Source: CAZOIA01 sp964579675
Lineage (GTDB): Bacteria > Planctomycetota > Phycisphaerae > UBA1845 > PWPN01
DNA length: 29,673 bases
Assembly: GCA_964579675.1 (NCBI GenBank)
Contig: CAZOIA010000051.1
Location: 1 to 29,673, forward strand
Direction: 5' to 3'
The position numbers were made by a program, and so were the translations under genes. Below the pieces are notes generated by a model. It was not told the DNA's origin. It ran no database searches and was given only the letters and a program-made list of their open reading frames with translations. Below, one piece after another: positions 16,772-25,342 of this stretch; the first letter of the stretch is position 1, and every line of letters starts with the position of its first letter.

Positions 16772-18709
16772 ATGGCCCAAGGCCGCCGATCGCCCGGTGC
16801 CATGAACGAAGCGGATCTCGAAAAGCACGATACGAGCGCCACCGGCAGTGACGCCGCTGATAGCACGCCCGGGTCCGGGAGGCGAAAGCCCCGGTGGTGG
16901 CATAAGCTGCTGCTGGTAGGCTTTTCGTTCTTCATACTGGTCATCGCCGAGCTGCTGCTTCATCTCTTCGGCTACGGGCCTGACGTTGATTTCGTCGTGA
17001 CCCGGCTCGATAAGGGCGATACCCGGATCATGGGCATCAACCCGGAGGCTTACCGGCGATTCCACTTCAGGCCTCTTGCTCTGCGGAGTACACGGTTCGC
17101 CCCGTGGCGGGAGTTCGTGAATCCGAAACCTCACCGGGGGTTCCGCATCTTCTTCCTCGGGGGCAGCAGCGTGGAGGGCTACCCGCATGCACCGAACGGG
17201 GCGGCCCCGGCGTTTCTGGAGCTGACGCTTCAATCGGCCTGGCCGGACAAGCGGGTCGAAGTGATCAACTGCGGGGTCACCGCCATCAACAGCTTCAGCC
17301 TGCGGGAATGGGTCCTGGAGGTCCTGGAACACGAGCCCGACCTGCTCGTCATCTACGCCGGCCACAACGAGTTCTACGGCGCTTACGGCCCCGGCTCGTT
17401 GAGCAATATGGGCACAAGCCGCCGGGTGATCCTTTTCAACATCGCCTTGCGCGACCTGAAGATCGCCTGCGTGCTCGAGGGCCTGATCAGCCGGTTCCGA
17501 AGTCCCCCCGAACGGCCCCACGGGTCCCTGATGGAGCAACTTGCGAAAGATCGGCTCATCCGCTTCAACAGCCCCACGTACACGGCATGCCGGGACAATT
17601 ATCGGGCGAACCTCGAGGACATGATCCGGTCGGCTCAAGACGCGAACGTCCCCGTCGTGCTCTGTGGGCTCGTCAGCAACGAACGCGACCTGGTCCCCAT
17701 GTTCTCGGCGCATAAGGTCGGCCTGACCGACGAGCAGAAGCGCCTCTGGCGGGAGCGATTCGATCACGGGATGCAGGCGCTCGAGCAGTCAGAGTGGGAG
17801 CGGGCTTTGCGCGGTTTTCAGGCCGCCGCCGAAACCGATGATACGTATGCCGAGCTGACGTACCGGTGTGCCCAGTGCCGGGAGAACCTCGGGGCGATCG
17901 ACGAAGCCCGGCGGCTCTATCGCCGGGCCCGCGATTGGGACGCCCTGCGGTTCCGCGCGTCCGCCGAGTTCAGTGAAGTCATTCGCAACGTGGCCCGAAA
18001 CCATCAGGTGATATATGTAGACGTGCCGGCGGCTTTCGAGGCCGCCAGTCCACGCGGACTGATCGGCTGGAATCTCATGACCGATCATCTCCACCCGACC
18101 GTCCGGGGATACTACCTGTTGGCAAAGGCCGTTTGCGAATCGTTATCCCGGCCCGGGCAGCCCTGGCCGGCCGTTGAGCTCTCGTTGATCCCCGCCTATG
18201 AAGACGCGGCCCGGCGTCTGGGCAACGACGAAATGAGCGAAATGATCTCGAAGATCACCGTCTACACCCTGACCGAAGGTTTCCCCTACGCCGGCACACC
18301 GAACGCGACGCTGCGCGACCGGCTGGAGAAGGAAATCCTGCAATGGCAGACAAGCCTGAAGGGCCCGCCGGCCAGTGGCCATCAAGCCTGGGCGGCAGAC
18401 CGGAGCAGCGACCCCCTGCATTACCACGTCGCCGCGGCGTATCTCAGAAGTGGCGACGCCCGGGAAGCACTGGAGTACTTCCGCCGCGCCGATCTACAAA
18501 GTGAGCCGCACAGCCCGCCTTCGGCCCGGGCGAAGCTCGGAATCGCCCGTTGCCTCCTGAAGACCGCCGGAGACAAAGCAGAAAAGGCCGACGCGCGGGC
18601 ATACGCGCAGGAAGTACGGGGGTACATCAACGACTGTCTGCTGATTCACCCGGGTCGCCCCGACGACTTCTCTAAGCTGGCGACGGAGCTCGACGAACTG
18701 ACGCGGTGA
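16772..18709 (+). CDS. Membrane-anchored SGNH/GDSL-hydrolase-like protein with TPR insert
   Basis: 645 residues. A 45-residue charged, low-complexity N-terminus precedes one membrane segment (KLLLVGFSFFILVIAELLLH). The SGNH fold follows: block I FFLGGSSVEG with probable nucleophile Ser132, block III YAGHNEFYGAYG with Asn199, and the Asp438/His441 pair in DHLHPTVRGYY. About 110 residues before the last block form a helical TPR-like insert (WERALRGFQAAAETDDTYAE). More helical repeats occupy the C-terminus (HYHVAAAYLRSGDAREALEY). SGNH enzymes of this layout are esterases or O-acyl-modifying enzymes of glycans. Facing a carbamoyltransferase set, it may tailor the same exported molecule, which is inference. 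AAGGA lies just upstream of the ATG. The stop is two bases before the palindromic element. Confidence 0.87.
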   Translation: MAQGRRSPGAMNEADLEKHDTSATGSDAADSTPGSGRRKPRWWHKLLLVGFSFFILVIAELLLHLFGYGPDVDFVVTRLDKGDTRIMGINPEAYRRFHFRPLALRSTRFAPWREFVNPKPHRGFRIFFLGGSSVEGYPHAPNGAAPAFLELTLQSAWPDKRVEVINCGVTAINSFSLREWVLEVLEHEPDLLVIYAGHNEFYGAYGPGSLSNMGTSRRVILFNIALRDLKIACVLEGLISRFRSPPERPHGSLMEQLAKDRLIRFNSPTYTACRDNYRANLEDMIRSAQDANVPVVLCGLVSNERDLVPMFSAHKVGLTDEQKRLWRERFDHGMQALEQSEWERALRGFQAAAETDDTYAELTYRCAQCRENLGAIDEARRLYRRARDWDALRFRASAEFSEVIRNVARNHQVIYVDVPAAFEAASPRGLIGWNLMTDHLHPTVRGYYLLAKAVCESLSRPGQPWPAVELSLIPAYEDAARRLGNDEMSEMISKITVYTLTEGFPYAGTPNATLRDRLEKEILQWQTSLKGPPASGHQAWAADRSSDPLHYHVAAAYLRSGDAREALEYFRRADLQSEPHSPPSARAKLGIARCLLKTAGDKAEKADARAYAQEVRGYINDCLLIHPGRPDDFSKLATELDELTR

Positions 18710-18711
18710 GA

Positions 18712-18896
18712 GTACGTGTTTAACGACCTCCGACGCGATCAGGGCCGGTTCCGACACGGTCAGAGCCGATTCCGACGCGATCAGAGCCGGCCTCTGTGAG
18801 GCCGGTGTTTCCTCGGACGAGTAAGGCCCCACGCCGCGAAGGGGCACCGGGCTCGCAGAGCCCGGCTCGGAGCCGTTGCCCACGCTAAACACGTAC
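18712..18896. repeat. Palindromic MITE-like element, full copy 2
   Basis: 185 bases bounded by GTACGTGTTTAACG and CGCTAAACACGTAC, inverted repeats matching at 13 of 14 positions. The left arm (18784-18811) is identical to that of the copy at 13655; the right arm (18841-18868) differs at a few positions. It is longer than copy 1 because of a 21-base tandem expansion. It starts two bases after the SGNH stop and lies between convergent genes. No ORF inside. The remaining 70 bases before the next gene show nothing else. Confidence 0.82.
18730..18792. repeat. Three 21-base tandem units inside palindromic element copy 2
   Basis: Units start at 18730, 18751 and 18772 and follow CCGACGCGATCAGAGCCGG plus two bases, with two to four differences between units. 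Copy 1 has a single unit, so the expansion happened in this copy or was lost in the other. Confidence 0.75.
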
Positions 18897-18966
18897 CGGT
18901 GAGAATCACCGCAGGCGAGCGCCGTGACAAATCGCGAGAACGACTGCCGGCCACTTTGGCCCCACG

Positions 18967-21324
18967 CTACGGACAACTCACCGAGTTGCCGTTCCTGCTC
19001 TTGGCCAGGGCCATGTCGATCAGGTCGAGATGGCTGTCCAGGTTCAAATCAAAACGCGCGGTCGCGGCGTCGAGCGGCTCGCCGTTCCTGCTCTTGACCT
19101 GGGCCATGTCGATCAGGTCGGCTTCGCCGTCCTCGTTCACGTCGGCGAGCAGAGACCGGATGTGCACGTTGTTGTCGCCCGACAGCAGGTGGCCGTCCAA
19201 GTCGATGATCCCCGTGATCGTGATCGCCAGGCACATCGCGTCCGGCACGTCGCTCAACTCAATGGTCATCTCGTTCCCGTCGATCGACACGGCATCCAAG
19301 GTGCCCGTGGACAGGTTAACCTCCGTTTCATCCGGCACCCCGTCGGCGGCAACGACCGGCTCGCTGAACGTGAGGATCACCTCTGTCGGCCCACCCGTGC
19401 GGCACTCGACGCCGGCTGCTGATGGCGGGGCCAATGGCAAATCGACGTCGAGATCGCCCGCGGGCCCGTGCGCTTTGCGCGAGGCGGCGGAGACCAGCAT
19501 CGGCGGCGTGATCTCCTCGATGCTCCAGTCGTCCAGGTGCAGGGATTTGATGCCCCAGTCGCTGCCGCTGAATTCCCAGTATGCGATGACGGTGATCACG
19601 TTCTGCGTCGGGGTCACATCGCCTTGCAGCGGTATCCATCCGGTCGCGGGTTGACCGTCGAGATGAGCGTAGAGGTCGCTGTTGTTGACGATGTTGGCTC
19701 CGTTGTTCAAGCAGTTGATCGGCGTGCTGTCGCCGTCGCGGATGCGAAGCTCCATTAAGTCGTCGGTGTAGCCCGTATCGTCGGTCAGGGTTCCCCAGCA
19801 GCGGACGCGGTACGGGCGTCCCGGCGTAACGGGCACTTCCTGGAAGATCGCCCCCGCGCCGAGGCTGTCGCCGGGACGATCGGATGACATACCGGCACTG
19901 TTGTCGCCGTCGTGGAAACGGGGGTCGGGCGGATGGGTGCCGGGGTTGTGCTTGATCGACGACTCGCCGGCCAGGCAGCTTGACCAGCCGTTGAGAAAGC
20001 CAAACGGGTCTTCATACGACGGATTGACGATCTCGGTGACGAGGCCGACCCGGATGTAGTCCGGCTTCTCCTCGGTAAACGACCCGTTGTCGCCGGTCAC
20101 CGTCAGGCGCACCGTGTAGATGCCGTCGTTGGGGTAAGTGTGCCAGGGGTGCTGGTCCGGGCTGGTCTGGTTGTCGCCGAACTCCCACAGCCAGGAACAC
20201 GCCCCATTCACACACGACGTATCGGTGAACTGGACAGTCAGGGGCGCGGGGCCGCGAGTTACGTCCGCGAGGAAATCCACCTCGTCCGGGAACGTCTTGT
20301 CGAAATCCCTGAAGGCATAGAAGCCGGCCCGGGGATTGAACCACGGATCGGTCAGGCCGAAGCAGCAAAACGACGTCCAGTCGTTGAGCACCAGGTACTT
20401 CGCGAAGAACAGGTAGTCGTATTCGGGTTTCTTCAGCTCGGTAAGGACTTCGACAAGGTCGTCGGCCTTGCGGTTCTCGTCGGTGGTGCTCCAGCCGTAC
20501 TCGGTGATCCATATCTTCTTGTGGGCGTCGCCATTGTTGACCATGACGCCGCGGACCTGGGTCAGATCGCTGTAGTCGATCCCTTCGCCGCCGGTGCCCG
20601 GCCCGCCGGTCCCGCCGTAGGCGTAGGGATGGATGGAGACGGCGTCAAAGGCGGTCTGCCCGGCCAGTTCGTTGTACATGCACTGGACGTAACCGGCAGG
20701 GTCACCGTCAAACCCGCCGGTGGACACCAAGCAGCCGGGGTTGCCGGCCTTGAGCGCGTCATAACAGCGCCGCTGCCAGAGGGTGAACAGCGAGCAGTCA
20801 TCGCCGTTGTGGCAGCCATCGTTGATCCAGCCGCATCCGCTGGGCTCGTTCCAGAACTGGTAGTAGGTCACGCGGCCGGCGTACCGGGCGGCCAGGGCGG
20901 CGTGGAAGTCGTGGAACTGGGTGACGTGGTTCTCGCTCGGGGGCGTGCGATGGGCGGGCAGATTGGGATAAAGCTTGGCCCAGTCCGGCGTGGTACCGAC
21001 GAATGCGAACATCTCAAGCCCGCGGGCCTCGGCCGCATCGACCTGGTGATCGGCGTAGGAGAAGTCGATGGTGCCCTCGGTCTGCTCCATGGCCGCCCAG
21101 GGGAAATCGACCCAGAGAGCGGTCGCTCCCATCTCGACCATCTTGTCCATCGCTTGCTCGTCGTAGCTCCAGGGCTGGTCGGCCCACTTGGCCAGGTAGT
21201 GGCCCATGCCGAAGACGTACGGCCGGCATTCGGCCCTGGCGCCCCCAGCGGGCGTCAGAATGATCGTCACCGCCGCCAATGCGCCAGATATGGCGAAAAG
21301 GCGCCCGAGTCCCGGTTCTTTCAT
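18967..21324 (-). CDS. Secreted glycoside-hydrolase-like protein with PKD domain and dockerin-like tail
   Basis: 785 residues from the ATG with GGAG nine bases upstream; a longer frame from 21405 lacks a signal at its start. A signal peptide ends near AGGARA. Residues about 33-345 look like a TIM-barrel glycosidase of the GH-A (GH39/GH5-like) type: the acid/base candidate is Glu160 in QFWNEP, and the nucleophile candidate is Glu275 in WITEYGWST. A PKD domain (about 350-427, WLWEFGDNQTSPDQHPWHTY) and a carbohydrate-binding-like beta domain with a C-terminal LDDWSIEEI follow. Then comes an Ig-like segment, and finally two dockerin-like calcium repeats (DVNEDGEADLIDMAQVKSRN and DLNLDSHLDLIDMALAKSRN). 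It probably acts outside the cell on polysaccharide. Substrate and exact GH family cannot be given from reading alone. Confidence 0.85.
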   Translation of the reverse strand: MKEPGLGRLFAISGALAAVTIILTPAGGARAECRPYVFGMGHYLAKWADQPWSYDEQAMDKMVEMGATALWVDFPWAAMEQTEGTIDFSYADHQVDAAEARGLEMFAFVGTTPDWAKLYPNLPAHRTPPSENHVTQFHDFHAALAARYAGRVTYYQFWNEPSGCGWINDGCHNGDDCSLFTLWQRRCYDALKAGNPGCLVSTGGFDGDPAGYVQCMYNELAGQTAFDAVSIHPYAYGGTGGPGTGGEGIDYSDLTQVRGVMVNNGDAHKKIWITEYGWSTTDENRKADDLVEVLTELKKPEYDYLFFAKYLVLNDWTSFCCFGLTDPWFNPRAGFYAFRDFDKTFPDEVDFLADVTRGPAPLTVQFTDTSCVNGACSWLWEFGDNQTSPDQHPWHTYPNDGIYTVRLTVTGDNGSFTEEKPDYIRVGLVTEIVNPSYEDPFGFLNGWSSCLAGESSIKHNPGTHPPDPRFHDGDNSAGMSSDRPGDSLGAGAIFQEVPVTPGRPYRVRCWGTLTDDTGYTDDLMELRIRDGDSTPINCLNNGANIVNNSDLYAHLDGQPATGWIPLQGDVTPTQNVITVIAYWEFSGSDWGIKSLHLDDWSIEEITPPMLVSAASRKAHGPAGDLDVDLPLAPPSAAGVECRTGGPTEVILTFSEPVVAADGVPDETEVNLSTGTLDAVSIDGNEMTIELSDVPDAMCLAITITGIIDLDGHLLSGDNNVHIRSLLADVNEDGEADLIDMAQVKSRNGEPLDAATARFDLNLDSHLDLIDMALAKSRNGNSVSCP

Positions 21325-21419
21325 GATGAATAACTCCGCGAGGTCAGGGGAGCGTTGCGGCCGGGTCGCCCTGAGCCATGGTTCGCCGACCGGCGACCGC
21401 CGCACGGTTCAACCAGTTC

Positions 21420-21425
21420 ATTATA
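21420..21425 (-). promoter_or_regulatory. Possible -10 box for the secreted glycosidase-like gene
   Basis: On the minus strand this reads TATAAT, about 95 bases upstream of the ATG at 21324. No good -35 hexamer lies 16-18 bases further upstream (best candidate TTCGGT), so only the -10 is strong. Confidence 0.4.
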
Positions 21426-21573
21426 GGGTGGTAATGGCCTGAACCGAAGCAGAATCGCCGTATGGGCCGGGGCGTACGGCCCGCCGGCGTTCCCGGAGCC
21501 GCCCCCGGGGCCGCCGGGGTACATGACAGTTCCGGCGGGGACCTTCGGGCGTGCAGCGGGGCGGCACCTCGCT

Positions 21574-21684
21574 TTTCCGAACCCCGACCGTCAGGGAGGG
21601 GAGTATCTGCGGATGCGCCAGGGCCGCCTCCTCATGGACGCGCTGCGGAGAGGGGTCCGCTTCCTTACGGTCGCGGTTCGGAAA
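21574..21684. repeat. Inverted repeat with arms of about 28 bases in a divergent gap
   Basis: The left arm begins TTTCCGAACCCCGACCGTCA and the right arm (21656-21684), read on the opposite strand, begins TTTCCGAACCGCGACCGTAA, each continuing into GGGAGGGGA or GGAAGCGGA. The arms match at most positions and enclose about 55 GC-rich bases. Sequences with a CGACCGTAAGG core are, from memory, common between planctomycete genes. It occupies the middle of the 548-base gap 21325-21872, away from both candidate promoters; I see no gene in that gap. Confidence 0.65.
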
Positions 21685-21762
21685 CACCTGGGGGGCGGCG
21701 CTTTCCGACGAGCCGCCCAGAGTGTCATGGACCCGGGGCCGCCGAGCCGCGAAACCCTCGCG

Positions 21763-21790
21763 TTGACGGAGGTGCGAGATGGCCTATAAT
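21763..21790 (+). promoter_or_regulatory. Sigma70-type promoter of the HEAT-repeat gene
   Basis: TTGACG and a perfect TATAAT are 16 bases apart, giving a leader of about 75 bases before the GTG at 21873. This is the best promoter match in the window. Confidence 0.7.
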
Positions 21791-21872
21791 CACCGCCTGA
21801 TCGAGTGGGATCCATGCCAAAACCTCGCCCGCATGAGTTGTCCGCGGTGACATCCCTGATCGGAGGTTACGA

Positions 21873-24254
21873 GTGAAACCGTGCTCGTTGGACGTGGTGT
21901 TCTCCATAGCGATGCGCCCGGTCGCCATCGGGGCGCTGGTGCTCGTGTTGGCCCGGGGGACGGCATCGGCCCAGGATGTCCCGGACGAGGCTGTCAAGCC
22001 TGCCGATGCAACCGAGTCGGGCGAGGCGGGCGGGCCCGACGATTCGGACGACGCCGCCTCGCTGGAGTCTCAATTCGCCAACTACCTGCACTTTGCCCTG
22101 GTGGGCCGATTTGACGTAGCCGACCGGGTATACGGCGAGCCGCTGATCAGTCGTCCGGAGTTGAATCCGCTGACCGATGAGGCAGCGACGGCACTGGTTG
22201 CCCTGTCGGAGAAGCACGAGGACAGCATCGAGACACTGCTGCTGATCATCAACAACAGCACGATCGGTGACAACGCCAAGAAGATGCTGGCCCTGATTCG
22301 CAAGGCCCACAAGCGCAAGCGCATGAACCCCTCGCGGATCAAGTCGAACATCCGACTTCTTACCGGCAGCCCGATGCAGCGAGCGGTTGGCCTGGAGCGG
22401 CTGATCGAGTCGGGCGAATATGCCGTCCCGTGGATGCTGGGCACGGTGGCGGACCCCGGTCAGGAGCAGTTGCGGCCATTCGTGCTTCAGGCGTTGCCGC
22501 AGTTGGGCCGCAGCGCGGTCAACCCGCTGCTGGCCGCACTGGGGGTGGAAGATGAGCCGACCCTGCATTGCGTGATCGATGCTCTGGGTAAGATCGGCTA
22601 CCAGCAGGCCCTGCCTTACCTGCAACGGCTGGCCACCGACGACAAGGTCGGGGCATCGGTCCGCGAGTCCGCCGCCGCGGCCATCGCGGGAATCGAGGCC
22701 GACGATCCGGCGGCCAAGGAGAAGCCCGCCACCGAGTTGTTCCACGACCTGGCCGAGCACTACTACTACTACGCGAATGCCGATTCGCTTCGCCCCGATC
22801 CGCGCGAGGATTCGGCAAATGTCTGGAACGTCCGCAAAGACGCACTGGCGGGCGAGGACCCGGTGGAGCCGGTGGCGGTACCTCGTGATATCTACAACCT
22901 GGTCATGTGCATGCGGTGCAGCCAGGAGTCGTTGAGACTCAATCCGGATCAGCCGGGCGTGGTGGCGTTGTGGCTGGCGGCCAACTTCCGCCGCGAGGCG
23001 CGTCTGGGCTTGGATGTCCAGTCGGAAGAGACGGTCGAGGCACGGGCCCTGGACCCCAGCCGGCCGGAGATCTTCCCGCGGAGCATCTACTTCGCCCGCA
23101 GTGCCGGCCCGACCTGCTGCCAGATCGCGCTGAGCCGAGCGATCAAGGATCGCGATCGGGAGGTCGCTCTGGGAGCGATCGCCGCTTTGAACGTGACCGC
23201 CGGACCCCGGGCCCTGGTTGACCCGCAGGACCCCGGCGGCACGAGTCTGGCCCGGGCGCTGTTCTTCCCTGATCTGCTGGTCCGGCTCAAGGCAGCCCTG
23301 GCCCTGGGGCGGGCGATGCCGAAAACCGCATTCCAAGGCTCCGGCGAAGTCGTGCCCGTGCTGGCATCGGCCCTGGCCCCCACGGACAAGAACTTCTATT
23401 TGGTGGTTGATCCGGATGAGTCCTCGCGCCAGCAGCTAGAGGCGGGGCTCCAGCGGACCGGCGCGGTGGTGGTAGCGGCGGATCGACTGACGCCGGCCCT
23501 GCGCCGCGCTCACCAGGAATTGACCCACCTGGACGGGGTCTTTCTGGCCGACGACATGGAGCGGCCAACACCGATCGAGGCGATCCGAGAGCTGGCCCGG
23601 GACGATCGGTTCGCCCTGGCCCCGATCGTGATACTGCTAAAAGGCGACACCCTGATCCTCGATAGGGTAAACGCGGTGGACGACCGGGTCGGGGGCGAGC
23701 TGCTCGACCTGGCTGCGGACGGAAGCGTCGTCGTCGATTCGGGGTTGGTGGACCGGCTGCTGGAGAAGAAGGATCGGGTCGCGGGCAAGTTCGGCCACCG
23801 CGCGTTGTCGCCGGAGATGAGACTGTCACTGGCCTTGGAGGCGGCGCAAACGCTACAGGCGATCGCGGCGAGCGACTCGCAGGTGCTCGACGTCACCGTG
23901 GCGGAGAAAACACTGATCGATGCCCTGACCACGCACGAGTCCGAAGAACTGCGGGTGGCGGCGGCGGCGGCCTTGTCGTGGCTGGACAGCGAATCGGCCC
24001 AACAGGCCATCGCGGTGGTCGCCTTGGGCGTCGACGAAACGGAGTCGCTGCGCATGCCGGCGTTTGCGTCACTGGCGGGTGCCGCCCGCCGGTTCGGATC
24101 GCATCTGGATGAGAGAATGACCGACCGTCTGATCAAACAGGCGTTCGACGAACCCAACCTCGCCCTGCGGACCGCGGCCAGCCAGGCCCTTGGCGCGTTG
24201 AACCTCCCCGAACGCCGGGCGGCCGACATCATCGTGGGCCAGGCGAAGGAGTAA
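21873..24254 (+). CDS. Exported HEAT-repeat protein with a degenerate receiver-like insert
   Basis: 793 residues from a GTG with GGAGG seven bases upstream. The N-terminus has a signal-like segment (MRPVAIGALVLVLARGTASA), so the protein is probably exported. An acidic linker leads to helical HEAT-type repeats (for example AVNPLLAALGVEDEPTLHCV and YQQALPYLQRLATDDKVGAS), and again at the C-terminus (LRTAASQALGALNLPERRAA). Between them, residues about 508-620 resemble a response-regulator receiver: FYLVVDPDESSRQQLEAGLQ, then LDGVFLADDM with Asp560/561, then LAPIVILLKGD. Spacing is off by one and the terminal Lys motif is not clear, so phosphorylation is doubtful. HEAT repeats bind proteins. It stands alone with its own promoter. 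Function unknown. Confidence 0.85.
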   Translation: MKPCSLDVVFSIAMRPVAIGALVLVLARGTASAQDVPDEAVKPADATESGEAGGPDDSDDAASLESQFANYLHFALVGRFDVADRVYGEPLISRPELNPLTDEAATALVALSEKHEDSIETLLLIINNSTIGDNAKKMLALIRKAHKRKRMNPSRIKSNIRLLTGSPMQRAVGLERLIESGEYAVPWMLGTVADPGQEQLRPFVLQALPQLGRSAVNPLLAALGVEDEPTLHCVIDALGKIGYQQALPYLQRLATDDKVGASVRESAAAAIAGIEADDPAAKEKPATELFHDLAEHYYYYANADSLRPDPREDSANVWNVRKDALAGEDPVEPVAVPRDIYNLVMCMRCSQESLRLNPDQPGVVALWLAANFRREARLGLDVQSEETVEARALDPSRPEIFPRSIYFARSAGPTCCQIALSRAIKDRDREVALGAIAALNVTAGPRALVDPQDPGGTSLARALFFPDLLVRLKAALALGRAMPKTAFQGSGEVVPVLASALAPTDKNFYLVVDPDESSRQQLEAGLQRTGAVVVAADRLTPALRRAHQELTHLDGVFLADDMERPTPIEAIRELARDDRFALAPIVILLKGDTLILDRVNAVDDRVGGELLDLAADGSVVVDSGLVDRLLEKKDRVAGKFGHRALSPEMRLSLALEAAQTLQAIAASDSQVLDVTVAEKTLIDALTTHESEELRVAAAAALSWLDSESAQQAIAVVALGVDETESLRMPAFASLAGAARRFGSHLDERMTDRLIKQAFDEPNLALRTAASQALGALNLPERRAADIIVGQAKE

Positions 24255-24274
24255 GGGGCCGGGCAAGGGTGTTT

Positions 24275-24382
24275 GCGGCAATGAATTGCCGCGGTCCTTG
24301 AATCACTGCGGTCTTTGAATTGCCGCGGCGGACTGGCAAGGACCGAGCGGGAACCTGCCAAGGACCGAGGCAACTTGTTGCC
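24275..24382. other. Cluster of small palindromes between convergent genes
   Basis: GCGGCAATGAATTGCCGC (24275-24292) is a perfect palindrome around two bases, and GGCAACTTGTTGCC (24369-24382) is another. Between them GGTCCTTG recurs as CAAGGACC in inverted orientation. No T-run follows either hairpin. It may act as a bidirectional terminator for the HEAT and HDOD genes. Confidence 0.4.
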
Positions 24383-24412
24383 GCCCCATGCCGGCTCGGG
24401 CAACGCCGGCGG

Positions 24413-25342
24413 CTATACCGGCGATGCACTGGGCTCGACGAGCTTTTCCCGCAGTCCATTGGCGATCATCTCGTACACGTGGGACGGGATCACGTCGATT
24501 CGAAGCAGCTCGGCGAACTCCTCAATCCGCGGCTCGATCTCCTCGAGGCACCGGGCCAATACGGAGGGCTCAAGGTTCAACTCGCGCACTACCTGGCGAC
24601 AGTTTTCCACCGCCGCTTCGAGCTCGGCCGGGCCCTCACACAAGTGCTTGCCAATCCGGTCGGCGCCCCCGACGATGTGGGACAGGACGGGCCCGTCCTC
24701 TTGGCGAAGCTCCCAGGGGTGCCCCCGCACCGCCTCGCACACCACCTCGGGCAGTTGCCAGTGTTCGAGCACAACGGCGGAGACCTCTGCATGCGTGGTG
24801 CCGAGCAACACCTCCTCCGCCGAGGACAGGTCCGCGTTCCCGCCGGGCTGGTACTGTTCAGCAATGGGCTGATACTGGTCCGGCAGCGCGTCGTCGAGAA
24901 TCATCACCCCGATATCGGCCAGCAGACCGGAGATAAAGGCTTCTTCGCGATGATCCGGGGCCAGCGCCTCGGCCAGCCGGGCGGCCAGCACCGCCGTCGC
25001 CAAGGACCGTCTCCAGTAGTAACCCGGGTCGATATGCGAGCAACCCTTCTGGTTGATACTGTCCACGATGTAGCGACCGAGCACGAGCGATCGGACCCGC
25101 TTGATCCCCAGTAAGGCCAGGGCCTGAGACAGCGCGGTGACCCGGCGCGTGACGCCGAACAACGCCGAGTTTGCCAGACGAAGGATCTCGCCGGCTGTTC
25201 CCGCGTCGGTGGAGAGCACTTCGACCACCTCCCGATAGTCGAAGTCGGGCTCCTGGGCGATTTCCAGGAATCGGGTGGCGACCTGAGGCATTGACGGGAT
25301 CGCCGCCGACCGCTTCAGCAGATCAAGCACGGCCGTGTCCAT
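24413..25342 (-). CDS. HDOD-domain protein
   Basis: 309 residues. The ATG at 25342 has AAGGAG seven bases upstream, so the 31-codon open extension is not used. HDOD domains are HD-related helical modules used in bacterial signalling; unlike true HD enzymes they lack the metal-binding His-Asp. Here the position reads ISGLLADIGVMIL, with Ala where HD enzymes have His. Other family features are AIPSMPQVATRFLEIA at the start, STDAGTAGEILRLANSALFG, and SQALALLGIKRVRSLVLG. The domain fills most of the protein, with no attached receiver or output domain. It is probably a regulatory scaffold for motility, surface behaviour or stress, which is family knowledge only. It is convergent with the HEAT gene. 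Confidence 0.9.
   Translation of the reverse strand: MDTAVLDLLKRSAAIPSMPQVATRFLEIAQEPDFDYREVVEVLSTDAGTAGEILRLANSALFGVTRRVTALSQALALLGIKRVRSLVLGRYIVDSINQKGCSHIDPGYYWRRSLATAVLAARLAEALAPDHREEAFISGLLADIGVMILDDALPDQYQPIAEQYQPGGNADLSSAEEVLLGTTHAEVSAVVLEHWQLPEVVCEAVRGHPWELRQEDGPVLSHIVGGADRIGKHLCEGPAELEAAVENCRQVVRELNLEPSVLARCLEEIEPRIEEFAELLRIDVIPSHVYEMIANGLREKLVEPSASPV

Noticed and set aside
21867..23336. 489-codon minus-strand frame across the HEAT gene
   Set aside because: Antisense, Gln/Arg-rich, with no promoter or ribosome site, while the plus strand has both.
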